Positions 9,061 through 22,480 of a DNA stretch of 64,000 bases are shown one piece after another. Both the position numbers and the translations under genes were made by a program. The stretch comes from Sitta carolinensis (Eukaryota > Chordata > Aves > Passeriformes > Sittidae): NCBI GenBank assembly GCA_032173965.1, contig CM063298.1, forward strand, positions 11,841,501-11,905,500, in the 5' to 3' direction. Position 1 is the stretch's first letter, and each line of letters begins with the position of its first letter. Under the pieces are notes generated by a model. It was not told where the DNA came from. It worked only from the letters and a program-made list of their open reading frames with translations, and made no database searches.

Positions 9061-12000
9061 ATTCCGTCCCACGCACCTGTAACTTTCTTCTGTCTGCTCT
9101 ACACTGCTCTCAAGCCAGAGTCTGTGGTTTCCCTTGCTTTGTCATGGGGTGGGATCAAATTTACCCTCCACCAAGCTTTGCTTTGCTTCATTCCCCATTG
9201 CAAAATGCTGATCAAACTGGGAGGGGGAACGAGGGAGGGGTATTTGCTCAAATGAGATTTCCAGCAGCATGTGGAGCCTTAGGCACGGGGGCCAACGATC
9301 CAGACAGATAGGCAGGAGTGCCAAGGCCACCGGGAATGCGCCTCAGCTTCCCAGCAGGAGCTCCGAGCCTATCTCAGAGCTCAGGATTTATTGTATCTGG
9401 GCAGGGAGGACAGGAATTAGCACCGTGCTGCTCCGACAAGATGTGCTGAAGGAGCTCCCGGGGAGATGCTCCCGAGCCCCGGGAGAGATAGCTGCATAGA
9501 AAGCCCGGAGAAGAAAGGACTGATGAGATGCAGGTCAGGAGAGGTGGACGGACGATGGAGGAGATGCTGGAAGCTCAGTGCTGGCACTCAGCGAGCCGAA
9601 GGAGGATCCAGCCAAGAGGGCAGGAGTGCCTCGGTGTGTGTCTGCGGCAGGAATGGTGCATGGATAATCTGGACAGGCTAAACTGCAGAATGGGGAGAGG
9701 AGTCCATAATGCTCCAAACCCACCCTCGTCCCTCTGCATAAACACCCCTGTCACGTCCAGCACTTCACTGCAGGCTTTGGGGGTGGGAGCAGAGATCTTT
9801 TCCGGTCCTAGTGAGAGCTTTTCCTCCAACCACTCACTAGAGTTGGTGTTTTAGAGTAGAGGAAAGGTGCCTGCCAGGAATTCAAAAATAAGTATTCAAG
9901 CCCTGCTCATGTGCCTTGGCATGCTGCCCATCACAACTGCCAAGATGTCCAAACCTGAAACAAGCATCTTTAATAATTCACTGACGGATGCTTTTAAAAA
10001 ATGTGTGGTTTATATTCATGCCAGCGCTGACCCTCCCTCCCCTCTTCCCCATCTCTCCTTCCTCTCCTTTTCTTGCAGGTGGTCTATTTAATTTCAATTT
10101 CAAGCTGTTGCCTCCTGCTTTGGTTCAGCAAAATGATGTGTCTTGACCTATTCATTTCATGTTTCCAAAATCTTTTACATTTCCTGCCTCCTTCACTCCC
10201 CCCTTCCCTGCTTGAAAAGAAAAAACCAATTCCAACTTGCAAAATGAAGAATTTCCCCTCATCTGTAGAAAATCTGGCCTCACTTATACCTGTAAAAACA
10301 GTTGTTTCCCTCATAGGAAATGGATTGCTCAGCACCTGAATTTTGGTTTGGTTTGGGTTTTATCCTGATGAGGGTTTGATAAATCTCTGTCTGATTTTGG
10401 GAAGAAATGAGCAAACTCCCTGAAGGCTAAATTGGCTGTTTAGCCCCCCAGAGCAGAGGATTTCACTGCTCCCTACCAGAGCCTCAGGTCTTCCCACTGA
10501 CTCCAGTTGAGACAAGGGATTTTTGGTGGGCAAAAAGCCAAGGGGAGCCAGTGCCTGTCCCCAGGATGCTGCAGGGATGCCGAGCAGCCCGACATGGAGT
10601 GAGACCAGCCTGCCCAGCACGGCGTGGTGGATGACAGGGAGGAGCAGCACCTGCTGCCCTTAGGAGAAGCAAAGGGCTCTCCTGGAGGAAAAGACACAGC
10701 TGGGAGCATTGGGCGCTGCTCCAGGTGGGCACACGTGGCCTGGCTCCGCATTCCTGAGCACAGGAGCGGTCTGTCCCTCAGCAGGGCTCTCCTGAAGAAA
10801 AAGGAGTGACAGGTCCTGGTACGAAGGAGCGATGGTGTCAAATTGTCAGCAATCAGAACTGACTTTTTTGTAAACAGGGTAGTATGTGTGGACTGAATTC
10901 ACGGGATGAACCAGTTTCCTTTCCTGCTTTGGCAGCAGCAGCTGCTGCTTTCAATTCCTCCAGTCTGAAGATGCTGCCCTTCGTGTTTTCCATCTCTCCA
11001 TCCACGTGGCTGCTTGTGTGTCTGCCAGAACATGCAGATTTGAGTTCACCTTTTTTAACACAAACCAGAATGATTCGATATGAACAAAAATAGAGCAAAT
11101 CACCCCCACAGGCACTGTTTGCCATCTGCCTCCTCACCTTCAAGCCCGGCCCCACCACACTCAGACCCTTTGGCTCCAGACCACACAGCTCTGGCAAACC
11201 GTACTCTGGGGAGGGGCGGGAGGTGGGCAAGCCCCTCCAAAAGCAGGGATAAAGTTGCTGCAGCCTCTCTGGAGTGTGTGGTGGCCACGTTAGTTGTGGC
11301 TCCAGGAGCTCGGGGCAAAGGAGAGCGGGTGGGAGCTGTTAGGTAGCTTAACTTTTCATTTCCTGTGTGGTTTCACATTGGGCTTGGTCTGCATGATCGG
11401 GTTTAACTGATACACACAGCAACATTTTATGTACGTGCTGGGCTCCAGAAATACCGGGTGGTGAGATGGACACATCAGCAACAGCTTTCTGGGGTCTGCA
11501 GAACCTGGCTGGCAGAACAGAGATGTTTTAATGTTTGGTTTCCCTGCTTCGGACCCCAAAGAATAAAACACAGAAGATAAATAATTCGATTAAGAACCAA
11601 ATCTCCCTATTCAGACCAATCTTGTGCTCTGAAAAAAAAAAAAAAAAAATTGAAAGGCTGAAAAAGCAAAGCAAGTGCTCCTTCTGATTCCAGGAACAGA
11701 AAAGGACTCAGCTGAGCTGTGCTGGTGGTTTTCCCAGATAATACATCTCCCAGGGGCAGGGATGATTTTTTAAGGTATCACACTAAAGACATAGTTTTGA
11801 GCATCGGGAAAACAAACCCTCCACTGAAACTCATTCTTTCTTCACGACTGTCAAATAGTGTGAAAGTCTCAGAAATCCCGTTAAAATAAAAAGTATGGAT
11901 TTTATTTCTGTAGTGTGACAAGTTGTATGACTCAATGTACAACTCAGTATTTGAGTCATAGTTCTCAGTATTTCCCCTCAAGTCATCCCTCCTTCCCTCA

Positions 12001-12368
12001 TTTCATCCCAAGAAATCGATCCTTTTATTCATTAGCCTTCGACAAGGCTGTGGCAGAACCAAGTGTGATAAGATCAAACACATCTGCTCCATGGGTACTT
12101 CTGCAGATAGCCCGACCTACAGTAGACAAAACATCTTAGTTAAGGACCATCCACCCTGCATCTCCCTCCATCTGCTCGGCAGAAATTCCCATGAATCCTG
12201 CAGGATTTTCCCCTGTCGAGCAGAGGGTCCTGCCACGAAACGAGCTTTGAGAGTCCTGCCCGGTATGACCCAGAGATGAGGGAAGCGCTGTCCCGACAGG
12301 AGCCCAGGCTTTCAACCCCAGCTGCGAGGGGAGAAGCCAAGCGGGGCGAGCGGAGGGATGGACCGTGC
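9061..12368. other. Intergenic or intronic DNA with no recognised gene
   Basis: No gene recognised. An 18-base A run lies at 11632-11649. Pyrimidine-rich sequence occurs near 10020-10080 and 10180-10210. AT content rises at 11770-12010. From about 12330 the DNA becomes CpG-rich and merges into the minisatellite that follows. Confidence 0.55.
11632..11649 (+). repeat. Poly(A) run (18 A)
   Basis: Uninterrupted A18. It could be the tail of a decayed retrocopy, but no recognisable source lies upstream. Confidence 0.9.
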
Positions 12369-13621
12369 GGGGCTGGGCTGTCCATCCCCGGGCTGTGCCG
12401 GGCTGTGCCGGGCTGTCCATCCCCGGGCTGTGCCGGGCTGTGCCGGGCTGTCCATCCCCGGGCTGTGCCGGGCTGTGCCGGGCTGTCCATCCCCGGGCTG
12501 TGCCGGTCTCCATCCCCGGGCTGTGCCGGGCTGTGCCGTGTTCCGTCCCTGGGCTCCATCCCCGGGCTGTGCCGGGCTCTATCCCCGGGCTCCATCCCCG
12601 GGCTGTGCCGGGCTGTGCCGGGCTCTATCCCCGGGCTCCATCCCCGGGCTGTGCCGGGCTGTGCCGGGCTCCATCCCCGGGCTCCATCCCCGGGCTGTGC
12701 TGTGCCAGGCTCCATCCCCGGGCTCCATCCCCGGGCTGTGCCGGGCTGTGCCGGGCTCTATCCCCGGGCTCCATCCCCGGGCTGTGCCGGGCTGTGCCGG
12801 GCTCCATCCCCGGGCTCCATCCCCGGGCTGTGCGGGCTGTGCCGGGCTCTATCCCCGGGCTCCATCCCCGGGCTGTGCCGGGCTGTGCCGGGCTCCATCC
12901 CCGGGCTCCATCCCCGGGCTGTGGCTGTGCCGGCTCCATCCCCGGGCTCCATCCCCGGGCTGTGCCGGGCTGTGCCGGGCTCATCCCCGGGCTCCATCCC
13001 GGCTGTGCGGGCTGTGCCGGGCTGTGCCGGGCTCCATCCCCGGGCTCCATCCCCGGGCCTGTGCTGTGCCGGCTCCCTCCATCCCCGGGCTCCATCCCCG
13101 GGCTGTGCCGGGGTGCGTGTGTCCCGGGCTCCATCCCCGGGCTGTGCGGGCTGGCTCATCCCCGGGCTCCATCCCCGGGCTGTGCCGGGCTGTGCCGGGC
13201 TCCATCCCCGGGCTCCATCCCCGGGCTGTGCCGGGCTGTGCCGGGCTCCATCCCCGGGCTCCATCCCCGGGCTGTGCCGGGCTGTGCCGGGCTCCATCCC
13301 CGGGCTCCATCCCCGGGCTCCATCCCCGGGTTGTGCCGGGCTGTGCTGTGCTGGGCTCCGGGCGGTGCCGGGCTCCATCCCCGGGCTGTGCCGGGCTGTG
13401 CCAGTCTCCGTCCCCGGGCTCCATCCCCGGGCTGTGCCGGGCTGTGCCGGGCTCCATCCCCGGGCTCCATCCCTGGGCTGTGCTGTGCCGGGCTCCATCC
13501 CCGGGCTCCATCCCCGGGCTGTGCTGTGCCGGGCTCCATCCCCGGGCTCCATCCCCGGGCTGTGCTGTGCCAGGCTCCGTCCCCGGGCTCCATCCCCGGG
13601 TTCCATCCCCAGGCTGTGCCA
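12369..13621. repeat. GC-rich two-monomer minisatellite (about 1.25 kb)
   Basis: The array is built from a 13-mer CCATCCCCGGGCT (M13) and a 10-mer GTGCCGGGCT (M10). The 5' part follows M13-M10-M10 plus GT (35 bp). From about 12550 the main unit is M13-M13-M10-M10 (46 bp), with local deletions. Each monomer holds one CpG and a CCGGG core, and guanine triplets recur at 7-base spacing. All six frames are open because neither strand of the unit contains a stop codon, giving three overlapping apparent plus-strand proteins of about 470-490 residues and further minus-strand ones. These are repeat artefacts: they are Gly/Pro/Leu/Cys repeats with no domain, and their ends fall in flanking DNA. Confidence 0.93.
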
Positions 13622-16600
13622 GCCCTCCCCTCCTGCGATCTTACACCCCAGCAGTGCCCAGGGAATGTTTGCTCGGCGCGGTGGCTCAGGGCACCCCGGG
13701 CTCTCAGCTCTGCCGGGCACCCATCCACAGCCTGCCAGTTAGCTACAACTGGGGTTATTCGCTTCTAGAGAAAGTCTTTCCAATAATCTTAAAAAATAAA
13801 ATCTAAACCCCTGCAGAGCCAATAAATTGAGTTTTGCACCATCTCATCTTCTGGTTTCAGAGTAGGATTCAATGAAGGAAAGATTATCAGTGTTTGGATG
13901 GTGAGGGGTAAGAAACCCCAGCTCTAATTAATTTATGGAATTGCTGGCTCACAGCACAGAGGCCAGGGCTACATCTACCCAAAGAAGTGACTAACAAAGG
14001 AAACAGCTGAAGTGGGACAGAAAATAGCTCAGAATTGCTAAACAATGCCTGCCTGGCAAAAACCCCAAGGCAAGGCTGCCTTGGGACTAGTTACACCATT
14101 CCTCTTTCAGTAGCATGCATTTCTTGGTGTTCAGACATGATTGAATATCAGATAAAAGGATCATGAAGCTGAGTCTGTGTTGATAATTCTGGTCTGGACT
14201 AAATTTTCAGCACCTTTTGAATTGCAGATAGTTTTTCAGATGAGTCTGGACAGAGAGATCTTTCTAGTGTGCACAGTGCAAAAAAAATAAATAAATATCA
14301 AAGCTTTGAAATCCCAGCTGGTGTTTCCTGCTTCTAAACTGCCCAGTTTTGGTAGAGGAATGGATTTTCTTTCATAAACTCCCAATTGTAGTCAACTGAA
14401 TGGAATCCTGAATTTTATTTGGCTGTTTCCAAGCCAAGTCAAGCACTTTGTTCTGAAGAGCTGGAAAAGTACTTGCTGGGGCTCAGAATTGCCTTCTAGG
14501 TGTTGTCCCACTGCAGAGAATCCTTTTCCCTTCTGTGTAGGAGCAGACAGATGTACTTCTGAGTTAGCAAAAAATCATTTGAAATTTATGCATAGCAAAG
14601 AAAAAGTCTGTAAAGCAATGATATCTCCTGAGCCAAGGAGGTTTTTTCTGCCAAATGCTGCTGCTGGAAAATCTTCGAACTTTTCAGGAAGAGATCCACT
14701 AGGACATCTTTCAATAGGAATGATTTTGTGCTACAGAAATATTGTAAAGGAGTACATGGTGTGGAGAAGTAATTACAGATGTCTTAAAATAAATCTCTAA
14801 CTATTTCAAGGTTAGAGTCCACGGTGGTCATCTAAGTTTATTCAGATTTATATTCTTGTGAAATTCCTCTGGCTCCAGTTTTTTTTGCATATTCCTCTTA
14901 AAAGGGGAATATATTGTCCTTCCATTCCTCCCCCCATCCATCAATCTAATCTAATTTAATCTAATCCAGCCTAAACTAAAATAATGAAGACAGACAATCC
15001 TTCAGAGCCAAATACAATTAATTCATCCTCAGTTAAAATTAAATTTATTTTTTCATTTGGAATTTCTTGAGTTGGACGAGCCCTAGATTATTGCCATAAT
15101 TTTAGTAGAGGCAGGTTATCATCTAATCCAATCTGGAGCACAAATAGCTGGGTGTAAACAGAAAAAATGGTGCTACTTTTTCCAAGTTCATCAGTGAAAA
15201 TTCAAATAATGGAAGATTTAATGCCAGTATGTACCTCTCTTCAGGTATTCACTACTAGTGTGAGTAACAGGGGACTCTGAAAAGGCAATTTGGAGTCAAC
15301 CTTTTCATCCTGCTGCTTGGTATTATTACAGAGAATCTCTTGTACATGGGAGAAATATTTTTCCCTGTGCAGTTTTCCTTCTCAGGTCTCGTTTGGTGCC
15401 TGCAGGGCTGGAGGCTCAGAGCAGCAGCAGGAGGAATGTGCAGGTCCCAGGGCTTGTCTTGCTTGGGAAGGAGGTTTAAGATTCTGTGCAGAAGCTGCTT
15501 CTTCCCTCTCAGAAAATAATTTTCAGGTTATCTCCCGTCATTTTGGAAAAGGTTTAAACTAAAAGTGTAAGTGAAAGGCTAAGCTGCAGTACAGAGCACA
15601 TGTCCAGGCTGTGGCATTGGCTCAGCTGAGCAGGGGTAAACCTGCAAAATGGGTCCAGGAACCTGAGGAAAAGCTTGTGAGCCCTCCCTGCACTGAGAAC
15701 CCTGTGAACTCCAGAGTCAGAATGTTCCTCGAGCTCCACCAGGCTTTGCCTGCCCAGTGGAAAGGCCTCAGTTTCTCGTCCCCCCGTTCTGTTTCTTTGG
15801 CTCTGTGCTGTGAGCAGGGAGGCACAGCTGTACAATCTCCCCCATCTCAGTGTAATTGCATCAGACACTTGGAGGCCGTCAGATTGCCAGTCAAGCTGGT
15901 GTATAATGAATTTACTTGACATGCAGAGGTCCTTATGTCACAAAAGGTTTTCTCATTATATCTCAGCTTTTACTTGTTTATCAAGAGTCTCCAAACCCTC
16001 TCGCTCTCCCTGCTCACAGTGGGAGAAGTGCTGCAGGAAGCTGCCTTTCAGCTCAATATTCATCAGAAAAGGCCCACCTGGCTGTAAGTTTCCAGTTTGA
16101 TTTGCAGCTTGCAGGAGGTCTGGCTGCAAATACCTGCTGTGAAGAATCAGCACTGAGGAATGACAGGGACAGGGGTGATTCTTTATAAGTGGGGGTGTAA
16201 TATTCCCCCTGAGGTGTGTTGGCACACCTGGGGGTTTATGGCCCCTTCCCAGTAAGATAAGTGTGAAATGGTGGGTGCACCTTTGTCCTCACTGAAAGCA
16301 ACAATTAGATCTAGTCTGGATAGATGGCATAACACATTTAGGGACATGCAGTGCAGTCATTCCTGGGTTTGCTGGTCCAGCACAGGGCACAGCTGGCAAA
16401 GAGCTCCTCAGAGTGCAGGAATTGGTGTCTGGAGCCCCCGTCCTTCAGCGAGCTGGGAACAGGGATTCCCTGGCATGGCAGCAGGCAAAGTAATGCAAAA
16501 CCCCACAGGAGAGCCCCAGGCAGGATGTGAGGGTGCTGTTACCCTCAGGAAGGTTTGTGACTGCACCCTCTGGAGCCTGCACTGGTGCTGGGGGAGCCAG

Positions 16601-16659
16601 GAGCTCCAGGGAGATTTTCCCTGCTGCCAGAGAGACTTCGGTGTGTGGGCTGGTACTGA
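13622..16659. other. Intergenic or intronic DNA with no recognised gene
   Basis: AT-rich and without recognisable coding features. Near 14942-14975 there is a short imperfect TCTAA/TTTAA repeat. Regions at 14800-15240 are AT-rich with scattered TAAT motifs. Confidence 0.55.
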
Positions 16660-16701
16660 GTGCCCTGCAGGCTCTGACAAGTGCCCTGCAGGCTCTGACA
16701 A
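16660..16701 (+). repeat. 21-bp tandem duplication
   Basis: Two exact copies of GTGCCCTGCAGGCTCTGACA(A) at 16660-16680 and 16681-16701, followed by a partial third copy (GTGCCCAG). Confidence 0.92.
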
Positions 16702-16790
16702 GTGCCCAGGGCCTCCTGATGGGTCCAGAGCAAGGCTCTGCAGCACCTCACCACGATTCCTGCCCTTTGGGGGGGCTCTCTGGGGGTGAT

Positions 16791-16895
16791 GAGACATTGC
16801 TGCAGCTCCATGGGGCATTGCTGCTGTTTCATGGGGCATTGCTACATCTCCAGGTGACATTGCTGCAGCTCCAGGTGACATTGCTGCTGTCTCAC
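16791..16895 (+). repeat. About five copies of a 20-22-bp tandem repeat
   Basis: Units follow the pattern (G)GGCATTGCTGCAGCTCCATG / GTGACATTGCTGCAGCTCCAG / GTGACATTGCTGCTGTCTCA. They are diverged from each other. The array lies about 90 bases downstream of the 21-bp duplication. Confidence 0.85.
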
Positions 16896-19800
16896 AGCGC
16901 TGGGGACTCAGCTGGCTCCTCTCTCCAGCAAGGGCCAGGGTGGGAGCAGTGTCTCACATGAATGAGATAAGAGAAGACAAAGCAAATGGGGAAGAAAGGA
17001 AGCTTGTAGCTTTTCAAGTTCAATGAGGCTTACCAGGCTTTCAGGGGCCTCTTCAAACCAGAGGCCGAGCTAAAAGAACATGCAGAATTCAAAGCCTGTC
17101 CTTTTCCAAGCCCTCTGCCGGCTTTGACAATCCTCCCAACTCATGTTTACTCTTGTTTCTCTCCCTCCTCCCCTCTGCCCTACCTTCCTCACACAGGCAC
17201 GCACTCAGCCCCTCTCCCCATGCACAACTGTCCCCCCCAAATCCGCTCAAGGCAGCTCCTGGCAGTGGTGAACGGCGGGAGAGTTCCCCGCCAGCTCCGG
17301 GTATGTTTTAGGACCCTGTCACAGCCATCAGCTGCTGGGTTTGTCTCACTTCCCCGCCGTGCAAGTGTCCCGCAGGGGCTGGGGCAGAGGGATGTGGCCC
17401 CCCCGGAGGGAGGGAGCAGTGCTGGAGAGCAGCAGAGCCCCCTGAGCTCGGGGAGGGCTCTGCCCCTCGCGGATGAGGTTAAAGCCAAGAGATGCCCCGG
17501 CAGGAGCTCCCTTTGGCTGCCTGTAGTGCTCTGGCTCTGTGAATAATAGGGATCGTTTCCTTTCCAGGACTGTTGGTCTTTCCACTTAACATGCCATTTT
17601 TCCAAGGGCTGTAATGATGAGGAGAGCCAGAGCTGCTGAGGAACAGGCAGGTCACTCCTTGCAAGTGCCAGATGATCTACAACACACTATCATCAGGGCA
17701 GTACACTTCTTTCATACCCTGAGCAAGGTTTCTTACGTAGCCCATGGGTTTGATCTCCTCCAGGCCAGCTCTTTTCATCAGTCTGTCAGTTCCAGTGAAG
17801 CAGAAGTATTTCTGTAATAAATTCTGATTGGTCTCGTGCTGGCCGTAAGGCTAAACCAGAAAGATGCTCCTCCCATGACACTGAGAGCAGCTGAAAGGAG
17901 GGCCAGGAGCAGATTGCCAGGCAATCAAAGAGCCTGAGGTAACCTGTTCTGGGGGATTTGCTTCGGTCTCTTGCTGGTGCCCGTCTCCCTTCTCCTCTCC
18001 CAGCAGCAGTGCTTTCTGCCAGATGGCTGTTATTTTTTACAGGGCTACAGACAATTATAGCTGTCAAGGGCATGCCAGAGTAGTTAGCATTTATGGTGTT
18101 AGGGGAGATTACCCTCTAAATGTTAATAGCAGGCACAGCCGTGGTAACTCTCACTGCAGGTCTGTGTTGGAGCATCCCCACTCACCTGGGCACCAGTGTC
18201 AGCACTGTGGGGCCCCCACCAAGGGAGCTGTGCACCCTGCAAGCCCAGACAGGTTTGATTTCACCTGGCTCTCTGAGCTGGGCACACCTGCAGCTTTCCA
18301 GGGGTGGCTGTGTGTTTCCTGGGCATTCCTGGGGTCAGGAGAACTCAGGGTGAGCTTGCAGTGAGTTTCAGCCTCTGCAGCTGCTTTGCCTGAGTTTTCA
18401 AAGGCCACAGGGTTTGATCAGCTGTCAGAAGCTTGGGAAGGGCTGCTCCATGTGGGTGGACATGGACATGGAATGGTGTAAGGCATGTCTTATGCCCCCA
18501 GGGCTGCTGGTGAGTCACAGCATCCTCTCAAGCAGGATCTGCTCAGTTCAGATCACGCATATCAAACCAGAGACAGCTCTTCCTGTTTGTTTGGTGGCAC
18601 CTGGTGCAACAGGGCCCAACCAACACCTCCAGCAGAGCTGCAAGGAGGACAATCCAAAATAGCTGCTGCTTGAAATGGCTCAAAGATGTAAATTTAGACC
18701 AGAACCCTCAATCTGCCCTAGACCCATTGGATAACATCCCTAACTTTGCAAACCAGAACAATTTTCTGACATAACACTGGTGTCTACACAAGAGTCCTTA
18801 CCACCTGGTACCTCTTGGGCCAGGCTGTAAAGAAAAATTCCTGTCGTGGCTGTGAGAGGATGATCCCTTGTCCAGGCTGGCTGCTGCATGCCCTCACCAC
18901 TCAGTGCACTTTGCCTGGACTGTGCTTTGCATTTGGGCAGACAGAAGGAAGCCCATTTCTTGTCTTGTTGGGTTTTGGATCATGAAAAAGTGAAGGCTAA
19001 GGCTGAATAATGAATTCTCATGGCCCCTTGCTGGGAGTGCAGATCTAAAAGACACCCATGTTTGGCCTCAAGGAGATGGCCTTTTCCCATGGTCCCAGGA
19101 AAGCTGAAAAAAATTCTCATAGCAAAATCCCTTGGCTGTTCCTGCTGGTCTGCAGCCAGAGGGTGTTTCAGCTTTAGGTTGTTTCTTCTGCCTGAAGGCT
19201 CTTGTGCAGAGCCAGGGCAAGATTTGTGGCTGTTAGAGGAGCAGCAGTGGTTCAACAGCAGAGGCAGCCTGGCCCTTCCTGTTTATCCTTCCCAAGGGCA
19301 TCTGTCCTCCCACGGCTAAAGGGGAAGGTAAAACAGCAGTGAAGAGAAGGGTGTCCCACACACTGCCCTTGGGGGAAAGGAAGAAAAAGTGAGTGAAGAG
19401 GCAGGAGATAAAATGTTCTGTTCTTCAGGTCTCCTATTTCTGCCCTTGATGTGTTAAACAAAGGCAGAGGTGAGGGGGTGAGCAAACCTTGAGAGGGGGC
19501 CCCCAAAACCCAATTTGTTTGACACTAATTTGATTAAAGAATAAGGAGATTCATTGCTGATGCCTCTCTAAGCAGGAGGAATGCCACAGCAAAGTCGTGG
19601 CTGAGCAGTGCCCTTGGCAGAGCATGCCCTGCTCCCGGGGCCACACGCTGCTCCCAGGTACCCCAGCACTGCAGGCTGGGGTAGGGTGATGGGTTTAAGG
19701 GACACTCTGGGCAAAAAGAGAGTTTGGCCTGGCAGGCACTGTGCTGTGCTGCCTGCACTGGGATATCTGCCCCCACCTCCTCTGAAGGGATGGGTTCAAT

Positions 19801-22076
19801 CCACTGATGGGAACCAAGGCCTACTTTGAGCAAACAGGGGCAAAAATGCTTCAAATAAAGCAGAGATGTGGCTGCTTGCAGGCAGTGTCTGCATTTCGGA
19901 TGGGACAGACCCTTTGCACTGTTCCAGGGTGCTGCTGGAGCAGGGCTCTGCCAGGGAGGGGGCTCCAGGTGAAGCTGCTGCCACGCTGGTTCACCAAACA
20001 CCAGGTCTGTGCTCCCCAGAGCATTTGCAGCCATGGGACGAGTCAATAACATCACCCACATGTCAGTAAGCATTCAGTGCTGCAGTGTCAGCGTGGCTGC
20101 AGCCTGTGATTGGATCAGTGACCGGAATGCCCTGGTCCTGCAGCTGAGCTCCCTCCTGGAGGAGCAGGGGGAGGCAGCACTCCAAGGGATGGCATTCTCG
20201 ACATGGAAATGGAATTAGTCCATGCCACAACTTTGTTACAATGCATTAACTCGAACCAAGAAAAAAGAGGCTCCAAATCCAGGAACAGTGAAAGAAAAAC
20301 AAAAAAAAATGTTTGCACAGGGTCAATCTGCGTGTTCATCAGTTTGACTGCAGCTATTGCAGAATCGCCCCACTCCAGAAGACCTTTTCCCACCTGACAA
20401 CATTCCAGCAAGTGCAATGCCTTTTCAGGAACACCCTAAACTTCTCCAGTTTTCCGGAAATAAACAGAGAGATACATGAAAGCTCTTGGACTGGTAGCAA
20501 ATTTTCCATGTGCAGAGCACAACGGGATTTGTTTCAGAAGTAGAACAAATTTCACAATAAAGCTGAAAGGCCTTGGAGGTGTCCCCTGCTTTCCTGAAAT
20601 CTGAGGATAACTAAATTCACTGAAAATGGGGAAAGTAGCAACATTTCCACTGGTTTGGCAAGTTCTGGATGGTTTGATATTTCAGTTGATACTTCCATTT
20701 TAATGGAGACTTGGGGACTGGCAGAAGCAGAATTCAGTTCTTATTTCTTCAGCCAGGACATTTGGTTTGTCATCTTGGGATGTTCATGATTTAAACGGGG
20801 ACTCTAATGATAAAAGTCTATGTCCTGAAAAATTAAGAAAAGTTTCTTATCCCAATCATTTTTGGCACTGAATAAAAATAGTCCCAGTAGCTGTTAGACA
20901 CCATCTGCATCTTTTCTAGAAGGAATGTTTCTGGTCTTTCTATTTTAGGAGTTGATTGAAAGTATCTCACATATTTTACACCACATCAGAGTTTTGAAAG
21001 TCCAAATTTTGATAGTAAATATTACACCTCTCCTCCACTGCCTGTAAGACTGTTCCTTTATTATTTTCTTATGATTTTATCATTTTTAGATTCAAAATAT
21101 AGAATGATTGAGTAGAAAAACAAGTAGGGAAGCATTTCCAAAAACTGTTTATCCTTCCTCCACCTTCCCTGCTTTGCAATGCCAATGCCTTCTCCACCAT
21201 TAAGATGAGAGGCAGCATCCTTTCTCCTTTGAATATCAAATCCTTACTTTGCAGAAAGTGCCTTTGGAGACACTGTAACCACCATCTCTAAAGTACTGCA
21301 TCAAGGAGAAAAAAGGCCCTTTGAAGAGTAGAAGCATCTGCCTGGCTTTGCTGCTGATGCAAGGCTGTGCAGATAGGAAAGCTCCTGGAATGCTGGCTGC
21401 ACAGGGGAAGCACTGCCAGCCCTGTGCTCAGCTTTTACTTGAAAGACCTCGGTGTCCATCCTTAATTCCTCTCAGGCTGAAAAGCCTCTGCAAAACCTCA
21501 GCTGGAAAAGCAAAATCCCAGCCAAAAAAGAAAAATCTCAGCTAGGAAAGCAAAATCTCAGCTAAGAAAGCAAACTGCCTACCCCTGACTGCAGCTCCTG
21601 CTCACTGAGGGTTTCCCATGGCAAAGCAGAGTACCCCACTCTGCTCCTTTACTGTTCATGGAGGAACAGAAATTTCTACAGCCCAAAGCACCCAGCCCAG
21701 AGAGCTGCAGCTTCCCAAGGCAGATGTCTCTCTGTCTCTCTGTGCTTTGTTCACACAATTTGGCTCCCTAGATACAACCCACAGGAAAAGGACCAAGGGA
21801 GGCAGTGACACCTTATCTACAACCCTGCAAACAGCTGCTGTTCACTCCCTGCAGCCCTTTACTGCTTCAGTGAAAGGCAGTCAGCTGCACAGTTTGAGGG
21901 AGGTATTACACTGTGGTGTGATGGCATTTTCCCTGGTTTGCAAAGCTTGACCTGGAAGTGAAAACCCTGCATCCCATGAGTATGAACCACAAAAGGTTTG
22001 TGTGCAGTCATGCTGAGTTCCCACCCATTCCAGGTGCTGTATTCCTTACAAAAAGAATCATCCAGTCTGGCCAATA
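16896..22076. other. Intergenic or intronic DNA with no recognised gene
   Basis: No gene recognised. 17260-17480 is mildly CpG-rich. 20560-21130 is AT-rich with T/A strings such as TTTCCACTGG and TTTCAGTTGATAC that might be a decayed DNA transposon. A small tandem repeat at 21497-21576 is listed separately. Confidence 0.5.
21497..21576 (+). repeat. Four copies of a 20-bp A-rich repeat
   Basis: Unit approximately CTCAGCTAGGAAAGCAAAAT. The four copies differ at a few bases each. Confidence 0.88.
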
Positions 22077-22480
22077 TTATGGAATCATGGAATCACAGAA
22101 TGGTTTGGGTTAAAAGGGAAACTAAAGAACATCTTTTTCTGGCCACTGCTGTGGGCAGGGCCCCCTCCCACTGTCCCAGGAACTCCCAGCCCTGTCCAGC
22201 CTGGCCTGGGGCACTGCCAGGGATCCAGGGGCAGCCCCAGCTGCTCTGGGCACCCTGTGCCAGGGCCTGCCACCATCACAGGGAACAATTTCTCCCTAAT
22301 ATCTATTTCCAACAGTGGGAAGCCTTTCCCCCTTTTCCTGTCACTCCAGACTCTTGTCAAAAGTCTGGCTTCCTTTTAGGCCCCTTCAGATACTGGGGGG
22401 CTGCTCTGAGGTCCCCACATAACCTCTCTTCTCAAGATTATTTTCCATGTTATTTAGGGTGTCTCCAGTTTGGGGCACTT
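22077..22480 (-). mobile_element. CR1 LINE fragment, 3' end at 22077
   Basis: The reversed CR1 3' end is visible as ATGGAATCATGGAATCACAG followed by AATGGTTTGGGTT, the complement of the short 3'-terminal repeats of CR1. The CAGGGATCCAGGGGCAGCCC part of the 3' region follows. CR1 is the dominant non-LTR retrotransposon of birds and is usually 5'-truncated, as here. The 5' limit near 22480 is approximate because similarity fades. Confidence 0.85.

Noticed and set aside
12276..13806. Three overlapping plus-strand proteins of about 470-490 residues and several minus-strand ones
   Set aside because: They arise because the tandem unit contains no stop codon on either strand. All six frames are open, no domain is present, and the ends fall in unrelated flanks.
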